A stretch of 64,000 bases of DNA from Xanthobacter oligotrophicus (GTDB lineage: Bacteria; Pseudomonadota; Alphaproteobacteria; Rhizobiales; Xanthobacteraceae): the NCBI RefSeq assembly GCF_008364685.1, contig NZ_VTTL01000004.1, forward strand, positions 320,543 to 384,542, read 5' to 3'. The position numbers and the translations under genes are program-made. Below the pieces are notes generated by a model. It did not search any database. It saw only the letters and a list, made by a program, of their open reading frames with translations, and was not told the origin of the DNA. Of the stretch, positions 24,375 to 32,494 are shown piece after piece; position 1 is the first letter of the stretch, and each line of letters begins with the position of its first letter.

Positions 24375-27300
24375 TCAATGAAAATCCCGCGATTTCGGCA
24401 GCACCCGCACGTCGCGCGGATGCTGGCGCGGAGGTTGGGGATGGGCGAATTCGTCGGCCCGCGACAGCTCCATCTGCGGCTTGCGCACGCGCGAGAGCAG
24501 CGCGAGGTCGGCGGTGCGGTCGACGAGGCGCTCGGCCATCAGGTGCACCACCCCCTCCGGGCTCTTCTGCACCCGGCCTTCCACCAAGAGCAGGCGCGAT
24601 CCCATCACCGCGCGACGGAAGCGCTCGAAGGTGCGCTCCCACAGGACGATGTTAGTGATGCCGGTCTCGTCCTCCAGCGTGATGAAGATGGCCTTGCCGT
24701 TGCCCGGCCGCTGGCGCACCAGCACCACCCCGGCGGTGCGCGCGAAGGCGCCGTCCTTCAGCGCGCCGGTCTCGGCGCAGGAGAGGATGCGCTCGGCCCG
24801 GAAATGGTCGCGCAGCTCGCCCATGGGATGCCCCTTCAGGGAAAGACGCGCCGTCTGGTAGTCGGCGACGATGTGCTCGGAGCGGGCCATCTCCGGCAGG
24901 CGCACCTCCTCCTCCGTGCCCAGCTCGCGGGCGTCCGCCGCGGCGAATAAGGGCAAAGCGTCGTCGTCCGGCAGGCGGCGAGCGTGCCACAGGGCCGCGC
25001 GCCGGTCGAGGCCGAGGGAACGGAACCCATCCGCATCCGCCAGCAGCTTCACCGCGCGGGTGGGCAGGCGGGCGCGCCGGGCGAGCACCTCGACGCTGGA
25101 AAAACCCGGTCCTTTCCCCTCCAAGTCGCGCGCCGCGACGAGGCGTTCGCCCCATTCTTCATGGAAGCCGTCCACCTGCCGGAACCCCAGCCGCAAAGCC
25201 AGCGCGCCGTCGGCGCGGCGCTCCAGCGTGTTGTCGTGGTGGCTGTGGTTGATGTCGATGGCGCGCACCTCCACGGAATGCTCGCGGGCGTCGCGCACGA
25301 TCTGGGCGGGGGCGTAGAAGCCCATGGGCTGGGCGTTAAGCAGCGCGCAGGCGAACACCGCCGGGTGCCGGCACTTGATGAAGGACGAGATGTAGACCAG
25401 CTTGGCGAAGGAGGCGGCATGGCTCTCGGGAAAGCCATAGCTGCCGAAGCCCTTGATCTGCTCGAAGCAGCGCTGGGCGAAGTCGCGCTTGTAGCCGCGG
25501 GCCACCATGCGCTCCACCATCATGGCCTCGAATTCGTGGATGGTGCCGAGATTACGGAAGGTGGCCATGGCCCGGCGCAGGCGGTTGGCCTCCGCATCCG
25601 AGAAGCGGGCCGCCACCATGGCAAGCTTCATGGCCTGCTCCTGGAACAGGGGCACGCCCATGGTTTTCTTCAGCACCTCTCGCAGTTCGTCCGGCGGCCC
25701 GTGCTCCGGCGCGGGGGAGGGGTAGTCCACCTTCTCCTGCCCGTTGCGGCGGCGCAGGTAGGGGTGGACCATGTCGCCCTGGATGGGGCCGGGCCGCACG
25801 ATGGCGACCTGGATGACGAGGTCGTAGAATTCGCGCGGGCGCAGGCGCGGCAGCATGTTGATCTGGGCCCGGCTCTCCACCTGGAACACGCCGATGGAAT
25901 CCCCGCGCGAGAGCATGGCGTAGACATCCTTCTGCTCGCCCGGCACGTCGGCGAGGCCGAAGTCGATGCCCTCATGGTCGCGCATGAGGTCGAGGGCCTT
26001 GCGGATGCAGGTGAGCATGCCGAGCGCCAGCACATCCACCTTCATGAGGCGCAAGGCGTCGATGTCGTCCTTGTCCCATTCGATGAAGGTGCGGTCCGCC
26101 ATGGCGGCGTTGCCGATGGGCACCATGTCGTCCAGCCGTTCGCGGGCGAGCACGAAGCCGCCCACATGCTGGGAGAGGTGGCGCGGCGCGCCCATGAGGC
26201 GGCGGGCGAGGTCCACCGCCCGGCGGATGAGCGGGTTTAAGGGGTCGAGCCCGGCCTCGCGGATCTGGCTGTCGGCGATGTCGCGGCCCCAGCTGCCCCA
26301 CTGGGTGGAGGCGAGGCGGGCGGTGATGTCCTCGGTGAGGCCCAGCGCCTTGCCCACGTCGCGGATGGCGCTCCTCGGGCGATAATGGATGACGGTGGCC
26401 ACGATGCCGGCGCGGTGGCGGCCGTATTTCGCATAGATGTGCTGGATCACCTCCTCGCGCCGCGCGTGCTCGAAATCCACGTCGATGTCTGGGGGCTCGC
26501 GCCGCTCGGTGGAGATGAAGCGGGCGAACAGCAGGTCGTTGTCGGCGGGGTCCACGGCGGTGATGCCGAGCACGTAGCACACCGCGGAATTGGCCGCCGA
26601 GCCGCGCCCCTGGCACAGGATGCCCCGGCTCTCGGCGAAGCGGACGATATCGTGGATGGTGAGGAAATAGGGCGCGTATTCAAGCTGCCGGATGAGGGCC
26701 AGCTCGTCGACCAACAGCTTTTCCACCTTTGGGGGGAGGCCGGCCGGATACCGCACCCGCGCGCAGCGCCAGGTCAGCTCCTCCAGCCAGGCCTGCGGGG
26801 TCCAGCCGGGGGGCACCGGCTCCTCCGGATATTCGTATTTCAGCTCGCCCACGCTGAAATCCATGCGGGACAAGAGGTGGCCGCTCTCCGCGATGGCCTC
26901 CGGCGCATCCTTGAACAGGCGCGCCATCTCGGCGGCGGGCTTCAGGTGCCGCTCGGCATTGGCCTGAAGCCGGCGGCCGGCCTCGCAAATGGTGGTGCCC
27001 TCGCGGATGCAGGTGAGGATGTCCTGCAGGTCGCGCTCGCGCGGCGTGGCGCACAGCACGTCGTTGACCGCGAGCAGCGGCACGCCATGGGCGCCGGCCA
27101 ATGCCTTCAGCGCGGCGAGGCGGCGCCGGTCGTCGCCGGCAAACGGCATGTCGGCGGCGAGCCACACCGCGCCGGGGACGGCCTCTTTGAGGCGGGCGAG
27201 GGCGGGGGAAAGCCGCTCCGCCAGCCCATCCACCCCCGGCCCGGGCATGAGCACCAGCAGCAGGTCGCTGGGATCGGCGAGCAGGTCGGCGAGGGCGAGG

Positions 27301-27725
27301 TGGCATTCACCCTTCTTGGCCCGGCGGTTGCCGGTGGTGAGCAGCCGGCACAGGCGCCCCCAGCCGGCGCGATCCGCCGGATAGGCGAGGATGTCCGGCG
27401 TGTTATCTGAGAAGACGAGGCGGGTGCCGGTGGCGAGGCGGAAGGCGCGTGCCCGCGCGGCGAGACGGGCCTTGGCGGCGCGGGTTTCCGCGTCGTCTTC
27501 ATCCCCCGCGTTCTCCTCCGCATCCAGGCGGCGCAGCTCTTCCAGCGCGCTATAGGCCCGCACCACGCCGGCGACGGTGTTGCGATCGGCGATGCCGAGG
27601 CCGCAGTGGCCGAGGCGGACCGCGACCTCCACCAGCCGCGCCGGCGCGCTCGCCCCGCGCAGGAAGGAGAAATGGGAGGCGGCGCAAAGCTCCGCATAGG
27701 CCGGCGCCGGGGCGATGGCATTCAT
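24375..27725 (-). CDS. dnaE2: Error-prone DNA polymerase DnaE2 (ImuC)
   Basis: This 1116-residue C-family polymerase performs mutagenic translesion synthesis after DNA damage, working with ImuA and ImuB and the beta clamp. The N-terminal PHP domain begins YAELCAASHFSFLRGAS. The catalytic triad is Asp413 and Asp415 in PPDIDVDF and Asp564 in KVDVLALG. A helix-hairpin-helix and an OB-fold domain (around VVLVRQRPGNGKAIFITLED) close the protein, which lacks the long C-terminal tau-binding region of DnaE1. ATG 27725 overlaps the imuB stop (ATGA); the frame stays open upstream into imuB but without homology. Third gene of the SOS cassette. Confidence 0.96.
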   Translation of the reverse strand: MNAIAPAPAYAELCAASHFSFLRGASAPARLVEVAVRLGHCGLGIADRNTVAGVVRAYSALEELRRLDAEENAGDEDDAETRAAKARLAARARAFRLATGTRLVFSDNTPDILAYPADRAGWGRLCRLLTTGNRRAKKGECHLALADLLADPSDLLLVLMPGPGVDGLAERLSPALARLKEAVPGAVWLAADMPFAGDDRRRLAALKALAGAHGVPLLAVNDVLCATPRERDLQDILTCIREGTTICEAGRRLQANAERHLKPAAEMARLFKDAPEAIAESGHLLSRMDFSVGELKYEYPEEPVPPGWTPQAWLEELTWRCARVRYPAGLPPKVEKLLVDELALIRQLEYAPYFLTIHDIVRFAESRGILCQGRGSAANSAVCYVLGITAVDPADNDLLFARFISTERREPPDIDVDFEHARREEVIQHIYAKYGRHRAGIVATVIHYRPRSAIRDVGKALGLTEDITARLASTQWGSWGRDIADSQIREAGLDPLNPLIRRAVDLARRLMGAPRHLSQHVGGFVLARERLDDMVPIGNAAMADRTFIEWDKDDIDALRLMKVDVLALGMLTCIRKALDLMRDHEGIDFGLADVPGEQKDVYAMLSRGDSIGVFQVESRAQINMLPRLRPREFYDLVIQVAIVRPGPIQGDMVHPYLRRRNGQEKVDYPSPAPEHGPPDELREVLKKTMGVPLFQEQAMKLAMVAARFSDAEANRLRRAMATFRNLGTIHEFEAMMVERMVARGYKRDFAQRCFEQIKGFGSYGFPESHAASFAKLVYISSFIKCRHPAVFACALLNAQPMGFYAPAQIVRDAREHSVEVRAIDINHSHHDNTLERRADGALALRLGFRQVDGFHEEWGERLVAARDLEGKGPGFSSVEVLARRARLPTRAVKLLADADGFRSLGLDRRAALWHARRLPDDDALPLFAAADARELGTEEEVRLPEMARSEHIVADYQTARLSLKGHPMGELRDHFRAERILSCAETGALKDGAFARTAGVVLVRQRPGNGKAIFITLEDETGITNIVLWERTFERFRRAVMGSRLLLVEGRVQKSPEGVVHLMAERLVDRTADLALLSRVRKPQMELSRADEFAHPQPPRQHPRDVRVLPKSRDFH

Positions 27726-29335
27726 GGGAACAGCCCGTGCAGGAACCAGCGCGGCTCCGAGGTTTCCCGCCCGTAGGTGCCGGCGCGATAGAGCCAGAAA
27801 CGGCGGCCCTCCTTGTCCTCCACGCGGAAATAATCGCGGGTCAGCGCTTCCGCCCCGGTCCACCATTCGGCGGCGATGCGCTCCGGCCCCTCGGCGCGCA
27901 CCACCTCGTGCAGCACCCGCCGCCAGCGGAAGCGCAAAGGCGGGCCGTCGGGCACCTCGGCCAGGGTCTCCACCGGCTCGGGATGGGCGAACAGGGCCGG
28001 CGGGCGGGGCAGGGGCGCGCCCTCCGCCGTCGGGGCGGGCCATGCGGCAAGGCCGGCCCCGGTCCAGCCCTTCTGCGCCGGCACGCTCGCCGCCGCTCGC
28101 TCGGGCACATGGCTGTCCTGCGGCTGAAGGCACATCACCCGGCGCGGGCCGAGGCGGGCGGAGAGCACATCCACCAGCTCCGACAGGGCCGCCTCTTCAG
28201 GCGCCGCGCCGAAGGTGGCCTGGGTGGCCGCAAGTGGTTCGCAGGCGGTGACCGACAGGCGGATCACGTCATAGCCGAAGCCGGGATCCAGCGGGTCGGC
28301 CAGCGCCGAAAGCCGTTCGCGGAACAGGCCGGCAAGGCGCGCGGCATCGCGCAGGGGGGCGGCGGTGCCCGCCTCCACCCGCCGCACGGCGCCGTCGCTG
28401 CGGAAGAAGGCCGCCGCAAAGCGCCGCCCGCCTTCCCCGTGCCGCTCCAGCACGGCGGCAAGCTCGCGGGCGAGGTCGGCGAGCACGGCGCGGGCGGTTT
28501 CCTCATCCCCCATGGGTTCGGCGAAGCGCCGCTCCGCCACGTAGATTGGCAGGGGATTGAGGGGGGAGATGGGGGCATCGGCCGCGCCGGTGATCTCCTC
28601 CAGCCGGCTGACGATCCGGCTGCCGAAGCGGGCGGCGAGGGCGGCCCGGGGCTTGCCCGAAAGGTCGCCGATGGTGGCAAGGCCGAGATAGGCGAGGCTG
28701 CGCTCGGCCTCCGGATCAAGCTCCAGCGCCGCCACCGGCAGGCCGGCTACGGCCTCCCCCTCCGTCCCCGGCGCGGCCACGAGGCCGGGGCGCCAGCGGG
28801 CGAGGGCCAGCGCCGCGCGGGCGGTGCCGGCCACCGCGCCCTGGACCGCGAAGCCCTGGGCGGTGAGGCGCGCGACCATGGCGGCGAGCATGGCCTTTTC
28901 GCCCGCGAACAGATGGGCGCAGCCGGTGATGTCGAGCACGATGCCATGAGGCGGCGCGAGCGCCACGAAGGGGGTCCAGCGCTCGCACCAGCAGGCGATG
29001 GCGGCGAGCAGGGCGCCGTCCGCCGCAGGGTCGGCCTCCACCGCCTGAAGCTCCGGCACGCGGGCCTGCGCATCCGCCAATGTCAGTCCCGGATGGAGGC
29101 CGAGGCGCGCCGCCGTCGCATCCACCGCGTGGAGGCGGCGGGCGTTGGCGAGGGTGTGCACCACTGCGAGGGGGGCATCTTGCGGCGCCTCATCCGGCGC
29201 GGCGCTCGAAGGGGCCGACGACCACGGGTGCCGGGCCGTCCGCGGGTGCCGGGCCTTGCGATGCAGCCGGTCGGTGGGCAGGCGGGGCAGCAGCAGGGCG
29301 GCGAGGCGCCGGGGCGAAGCGTCGGGCATGGGCAT
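27722..29335 (-). CDS. imuB: Y-family polymerase-like protein ImuB
   Basis: About 537 residues, matching ImuB, the inactive Y-family polymerase homologue that bridges ImuA, DnaE2 and the sliding clamp in SOS mutagenesis. It opens with RRLAALLLPRLPTDRL and continues with the palm/finger region HTLANARRLHAVDATAARLGLHPGLTLADAQARVP. The acidic catalytic residues of active Y-family enzymes are not seen, as expected. Compared with other ImuBs there is an Arg/Pro/Ser/Ala-rich insertion of about 30 residues right after LPTDRL. The N-terminus overlaps the imuA 3' end by 146 bases. ATG 29335 is used; ATG 29329 and TTG 29347 are close alternatives. Confidence 0.93.
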   Translation of the reverse strand: MPMPDASPRRLAALLLPRLPTDRLHRKARHPRTARHPWSSAPSSAAPDEAPQDAPLAVVHTLANARRLHAVDATAARLGLHPGLTLADAQARVPELQAVEADPAADGALLAAIACWCERWTPFVALAPPHGIVLDITGCAHLFAGEKAMLAAMVARLTAQGFAVQGAVAGTARAALALARWRPGLVAAPGTEGEAVAGLPVAALELDPEAERSLAYLGLATIGDLSGKPRAALAARFGSRIVSRLEEITGAADAPISPLNPLPIYVAERRFAEPMGDEETARAVLADLARELAAVLERHGEGGRRFAAAFFRSDGAVRRVEAGTAAPLRDAARLAGLFRERLSALADPLDPGFGYDVIRLSVTACEPLAATQATFGAAPEEAALSELVDVLSARLGPRRVMCLQPQDSHVPERAAASVPAQKGWTGAGLAAWPAPTAEGAPLPRPPALFAHPEPVETLAEVPDGPPLRFRWRRVLHEVVRAEGPERIAAEWWTGAEALTRDYFRVEDKEGRRFWLYRAGTYGRETSEPRWFLHGLFP

Positions 29336-30059
29336 TCCATTCCACAATCCAGCGGCCGGTGGGCCCGGCCCGGTTGCGGGCCAGCTCCAGGGCGAAAGCG
29401 GGCGGCCCGAGGCAAAAGGCCGGCGCCCCCGCCGCGCCGGAGGGGGCGGCCGAGGCCAGCCAGCGGGTGGCGGCGGCGGAAGGCACGGGCTCTGCCGCCG
29501 CGCGCAGCAGCAGGGCCGGCACCCCCGAGCGCTCGGCCCTCAGCGCGAGGCGGCGCGTGGCGGTGAGGTCGAGGCGGGACGGCATGCCCCAGGGCTCCAC
29601 CACCACCAAGCCGAGGACGGCATGGCGCAGCGCCTCCTCGGCGGCGGCGAGGGTGTCGGTGGCATCCGCCCCCTGGACCACGATGAGCCGCGCCGGATCG
29701 AGCCCGAAGGCGGCGCAGCCCGGCCCATAGAGGTCCCCGCCCTCCAGCGCGGCGAGGTCCTGCCGCACCCACACCACGGGCCGCCGTGTGCCGGCGGCCA
29801 GCGCCAGGGCGAAGCCGAGGGCGGCGGCGCCATTGCCCTTGTCGCTCGCAAACACCTCGTGCAGCGCGCCCAGCGCCAGCCCGCCGCCCAGCGCCCCATC
29901 CAGCGGCGCGCCAAGGGCCATGTGCCCCCGCGCCGCCCCCGCCGCCGGGGCGCCGGCGTGCTGGATCTCCTCCACCCGCCGCCGCAGCGCGGCCAAGGGA
30001 CCCCCCTCGCTTCCCTGCCGCCCGATGCCCTCGCGCCCGATCCTTTCGCGCTCATGCAT
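29190..30059 (-). CDS. imuA: RecA-like SOS mutagenesis protein ImuA
   Basis: A 289-residue RecA-fold protein, first gene of imuA-imuB-dnaE2. Typical ImuA features are GALHEVFA near residue 65, the beta strands VVWVRQDL and GLVVVEPWGMPSRLDLTATRRLALRAERSGVPALLLR, and RWIVEWNAHARRF near the usual end of the family. About 45 Pro/Ala-rich residues follow and are encoded in the overlap with imuB. ATG 30059 has GAGGAAC just upstream, and a LexA-type box covers this leader. The protein acts in DNA damage tolerance with DnaE2. Confidence 0.92.
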   Translation of the reverse strand: MHERERIGREGIGRQGSEGGPLAALRRRVEEIQHAGAPAAGAARGHMALGAPLDGALGGGLALGALHEVFASDKGNGAAALGFALALAAGTRRPVVWVRQDLAALEGGDLYGPGCAAFGLDPARLIVVQGADATDTLAAAEEALRHAVLGLVVVEPWGMPSRLDLTATRRLALRAERSGVPALLLRAAAEPVPSAAATRWLASAAPSGAAGAPAFCLGPPAFALELARNRAGPTGRWIVEWNAHARRFAPAPRRPAAAPPAHRPAASQGPAPADGPAPVVVGPFERRAG

Positions 30060-30062
30060 GAT

Positions 30063-30077
30063 GTTCCTCTTTTGTTC
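30063..30077 (-). promoter_or_regulatory. LexA (SOS) box of the imuA operon
   Basis: GTTC at 30063-30066 and GTTC at 30074-30077 are separated by seven bases, the direct-repeat LexA box of alphaproteobacteria, beginning four bases upstream of the imuA ATG. TATAAG (30077-30082, minus) abuts it and a TTGACA lies at 30105-30110, though the 22-base spacing between them is long. LexA bound here would block transcription. Confidence 0.85.
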
Positions 30078-30356
30078 TTATAAAAAGACTCCGTTGGGGG
30101 CGAATGTCAACGGGGAGGCCTCTGAGCCGACCCCGATAGCGTCCGGCTTGGGCAGTTCGCCCACTTGGCTTGTACGAATGGTATGGGCAGGTTCCAGACG
30201 GACCGCTTTCAGGAGGCGACGGTGGGATAGCAGCTATTCTTCTTGAGGAGCGGAATAATAATCGGTTAAGATAAAATTAATTCGTTCAGAGTGAACGGTG
30301 CAAAACTGGAATATCAACGTTCGATATATTTTTTAATTAGTGATATAATCTGATTT

Positions 30357-30375
30357 ATACCAATATATATGGTAT
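30357..30375 (-). terminator. AT palindrome after the DUF2971 gene
   Basis: ATACCA (30357-30362) and TGGTAT (30370-30375) flank an alternating AT loop, about 35 bases past the minus-strand DUF2971 stop. It could form a weak hairpin terminator; position is the main support. Confidence 0.3.
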
Positions 30376-30407
30376 TATTATAATAATATTATGATTATTC
30401 AAAATCG

Positions 30408-31307
30408 TTAACGATAGTTTTCATGTGCAGATGGAATAACTTTCACGTGCCCGAGGCCGACTTTATGGAGAAATGATCGCATCCAGTTGATATTAGATTG
30501 GTGTTTTGGGCCTAAAATCACCTCTCTAACGACCTCCCGAGCAGGATCCGCTATTAGGCATGAGATAAACGGCCTGACTGATGTTCCGGTTGCAAAAAAA
30601 TCGATCTCAGGGAGGCTTGCCCGATGCCGGTAACGCAAGAGACGCCACTCACACTCCTCATGAAAAGTTTGTGTTTTGGTGCCGTAGATCCGAAAGTGCA
30701 GAGGAGCCAACGCGTGCATTAGTTCGGACAAAAGCGCTGGCGATGACTCGTCGCGAGCCAGAAAAAGGCCATGGCTATCTGCTTCACGGTCTGCAAGCGC
30801 GCGTAAGGCATCTTGGCGTGAAAGCCCGGCTTTTAGAGACACAAATTCACCGCTTGACCCGAATTTATCTTCCATCTGTCGCGCGAGTGGAGCTAGAGAT
30901 TCCCGCAGTGCCGCTTCACCGTAGTCGACTTTTATTAGCTCATAGAAAGCCTTTCCGAAATTGACGTGGCCGTAGTCGCGCATCAGCAAATCGGGGGAAA
31001 ATCCGATCGAAATTCCAGTCCCGTCGCCAGCATAAGCCCGCCACTGACTGAGGAGATCTCCATTCTCCGAAAGACATAATGCGAAGCCCTCCGTTGCATC
31101 TGCATATCCCTCTACAATTATAGACGCGACATCAACTACGCCCTGCGGCAACCCGGTCTCCCTGAGCAACTGTGCGAAAAGCCTGCTTAGGACCCTACCT
31201 TCCAAACTGTCATTGGCGGCAGAAAGCGGCGATAATCGAAACGTTCGGGATTGCAGAATTGCAAACCCCGTCTGGGTCGAACAATAATGGTACAGTATCT
31301 GATCCAC
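30408..31307 (-). CDS. DUF2971 domain protein, likely horizontally acquired
   Basis: A 299-residue cytoplasmic protein matching DUF2971: LYHYCSTQTGFAILQSRTFRLSPLSAANDSLEG at the start, FALCLSENGDLLSQWRAYAGDGTGISIGFSP in the first third, and EECEWRLLRYRH towards the end. DUF2971 proteins are scattered among bacteria and often lie in mobile or defence-rich regions; no activity is established. The gene starts with GTG 31307 after a GAGGTGG ribosome-binding sequence. Its base composition and codon use are clearly less GC-rich than those of all neighbours, and the flanks on both sides are AT-rich, indicating transfer. The coding frame is intact. No integrase or repeats were found at the edges. Confidence 0.85.
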   Translation of the reverse strand: MDQILYHYCSTQTGFAILQSRTFRLSPLSAANDSLEGRVLSRLFAQLLRETGLPQGVVDVASIIVEGYADATEGFALCLSENGDLLSQWRAYAGDGTGISIGFSPDLLMRDYGHVNFGKAFYELIKVDYGEAALRESLAPLARQMEDKFGSSGEFVSLKAGLSRQDALRALADREADSHGLFLARDESSPALLSELMHALAPLHFRIYGTKTQTFHEECEWRLLRYRHRASLPEIDFFATGTSVRPFISCLIADPAREVVREVILGPKHQSNINWMRSFLHKVGLGHVKVIPSAHENYR

Positions 31308-31490
31308 GGCACCACCTCAAAAATTAACGGACAATATGGCCAAGGCTCAACTTTATATTACGCTTAAAATATAATCTATACCGTGTCGTTGATGGCGGCA
31401 TCAGGGTGTGACGGTCTAAATGAGGGGCACTTCCATAGCAGTGAAGCAATGTCGCTTCCTCGCGCATTCAAGGGGCGCATTCAATCCCCC

Positions 31491-32069
31491 CTAAACCCGT
31501 CTCTCCCAGGGATGCCGTGGAAACTTCAGCCTCCCTTCCCCCACATCATGCCGCGCAAGGATCTCGTCCAATGCTTCCCGGTCGATGGAGAGGGTGTCGA
31601 ACAGCCGCGTTGCGATGTCCGCGATGGCGGCCTGGGCGTTGGGGTGGAGGACGATGCGGCTCGCCTTGTCCGTGCAATAGCCCATGAACATGGCCTGCTG
31701 CTCGGGGCCCAAAGCGAAGTGGGATCTCAGCGCGTGGATCTCGGCGTCGTCGGTGCGGTGGGAGTCGATGCGCGGGATGTAGAGCGGGGCAAGCGTCTTC
31801 CAGTAGTGCGCCTCGGCGATCTGTCCGGCCAGAAGAATGACGATGGCATCCTCGATGAAGTGCCGGTCGGCCTTGGCGTTCAGGTCCAGCAACAGCTCGC
31901 CCGCGCCCTCGAACCTTGTTTCCCCGCTCAGGCCATGGGGCGGGTGAAGCGCGGCCCCGGTCACGTTGCGTTTGTGGAGAAGGGCCACAAGGGCATGCCC
32001 GGCCTCGTGGACCGCCACCGCCTTGCGCCGGATGTCCAGGGGGATCTCGTGGGCCGGCGTGGCAATCAT
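31491..32069 (-). CDS. Stand-alone M41-type zinc metallopeptidase domain protein
   Basis: A 192-residue protein with the zincin motif AVHEAGHALVALL (His21, Glu22, His25) at the start of a helical domain like the peptidase domain of FtsH. A downstream acidic pair (HRTDDAEIHAL) sits where the third zinc ligand of M41 peptidases is expected, and AIVILLAGQIAEAHYW matches the helix between. There is no AAA+ ATPase domain and no membrane segment, so it is not FtsH. ATG 32069 fits the domain boundary; the frame is open upstream but low-complexity. The substrate is unknown. Its base composition is like the chromosome, unlike the DUF2971 gene 183 bases downstream. Confidence 0.72.
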   Translation of the reverse strand: MIATPAHEIPLDIRRKAVAVHEAGHALVALLHKRNVTGAALHPPHGLSGETRFEGAGELLLDLNAKADRHFIEDAIVILLAGQIAEAHYWKTLAPLYIPRIDSHRTDDAEIHALRSHFALGPEQQAMFMGYCTDKASRIVLHPNAQAAIADIATRLFDTLSIDREALDEILARHDVGEGRLKFPRHPWERRV

Positions 32070-32205
32070 GAAGGCGGTTCGCAATGGCTGAGAACGGGCT
32101 AAAACGCTCTTATACCATTGCGCGGGCGATCGGCTCCAGCGGCTTGTGCCTTGCGGGGGCGGGGAGGGGGGAGCCGGCGCTTCCCCGCCCATCTCACCAT
32201 CGTCG

Positions 32206-32301
32206 CCCTCCGACTTGACCGGAGGGTCCATCGCGCCGCTTTGCAATCCGCCGCCATGGTGTCCTGGCCGTTCCATGGGCCGTCCGGTCAAGCCGGACGG
32301 C
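32206..32301. repeat. Inverted pair of REP-like palindromes
   Basis: The first hairpin pairs CCCTCCG (32206-32212) with CGGAGGG (32220-32226). The second pairs GCCGTCCGG (32279-32287) with CCGGACGGC (32293-32301). Read on opposite strands both have the core TCCG-R-CTTGACCGGA followed by a CCAT tail, so they are inverted copies of one element, as in BIME-type REP doublets. Confidence 0.65.
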
Positions 32302-32396
32302 GGCGGTGGTCTCTCGTCTTATGGCGCCGCCCCCGCCCCATCCTGAACGCCAGGCCGCGCGCAAAACCCAAATGGAGGACCGCTTGACCACACGGG

Positions 32397-32469
32397 CCCT
32401 CTCCCGCGAGGGGAGAGGGGAGCGCGGCAGCCCAAGGTCTTTCGCAATGCTCTCGCACGCGGGAGAGGG
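32397..32469. repeat. Palindromic element with 12-bp inverted ends
   Basis: CCCTCTCCCGCG (32397-32408) and CGCGGGAGAGGG (32458-32469) are perfect inverted repeats enclosing about 49 bases; the left end also forms a local 9-bp hairpin (32397-32405 with 32411-32419). The same core recurs near 45.7-46.0 kb. It lies just after the GMC oxidoreductase stop and may also terminate that operon. Confidence 0.65.
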
Positions 32470-32494
32470 AGCCGGCAGGGCGGGCGCCCGGCGC

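Larger units (their letters stand above)
30060..30407. other. AT-rich intergenic region beside the SOS cassette
   Basis: Apart from the imuA control sequences at its left end, no gene is seen. From about 30240 to 30410 the sequence is strongly AT-rich (runs of ata/tta/aat), unlike everything around it, and contains several short palindromes. It marks the left boundary of foreign-looking DNA that includes the next gene. Confidence 0.6.

Noticed and set aside
24984-26240. 418-codon plus-strand open frame
   Set aside because: Antisense to dnaE2, whose catalytic motifs fix the coding strand.
30581-30964. 127-codon plus-strand open frame in the AT-rich islet
   Set aside because: Antisense to the DUF2971 gene, which has family motifs and a ribosome-binding sequence; this frame has neither.
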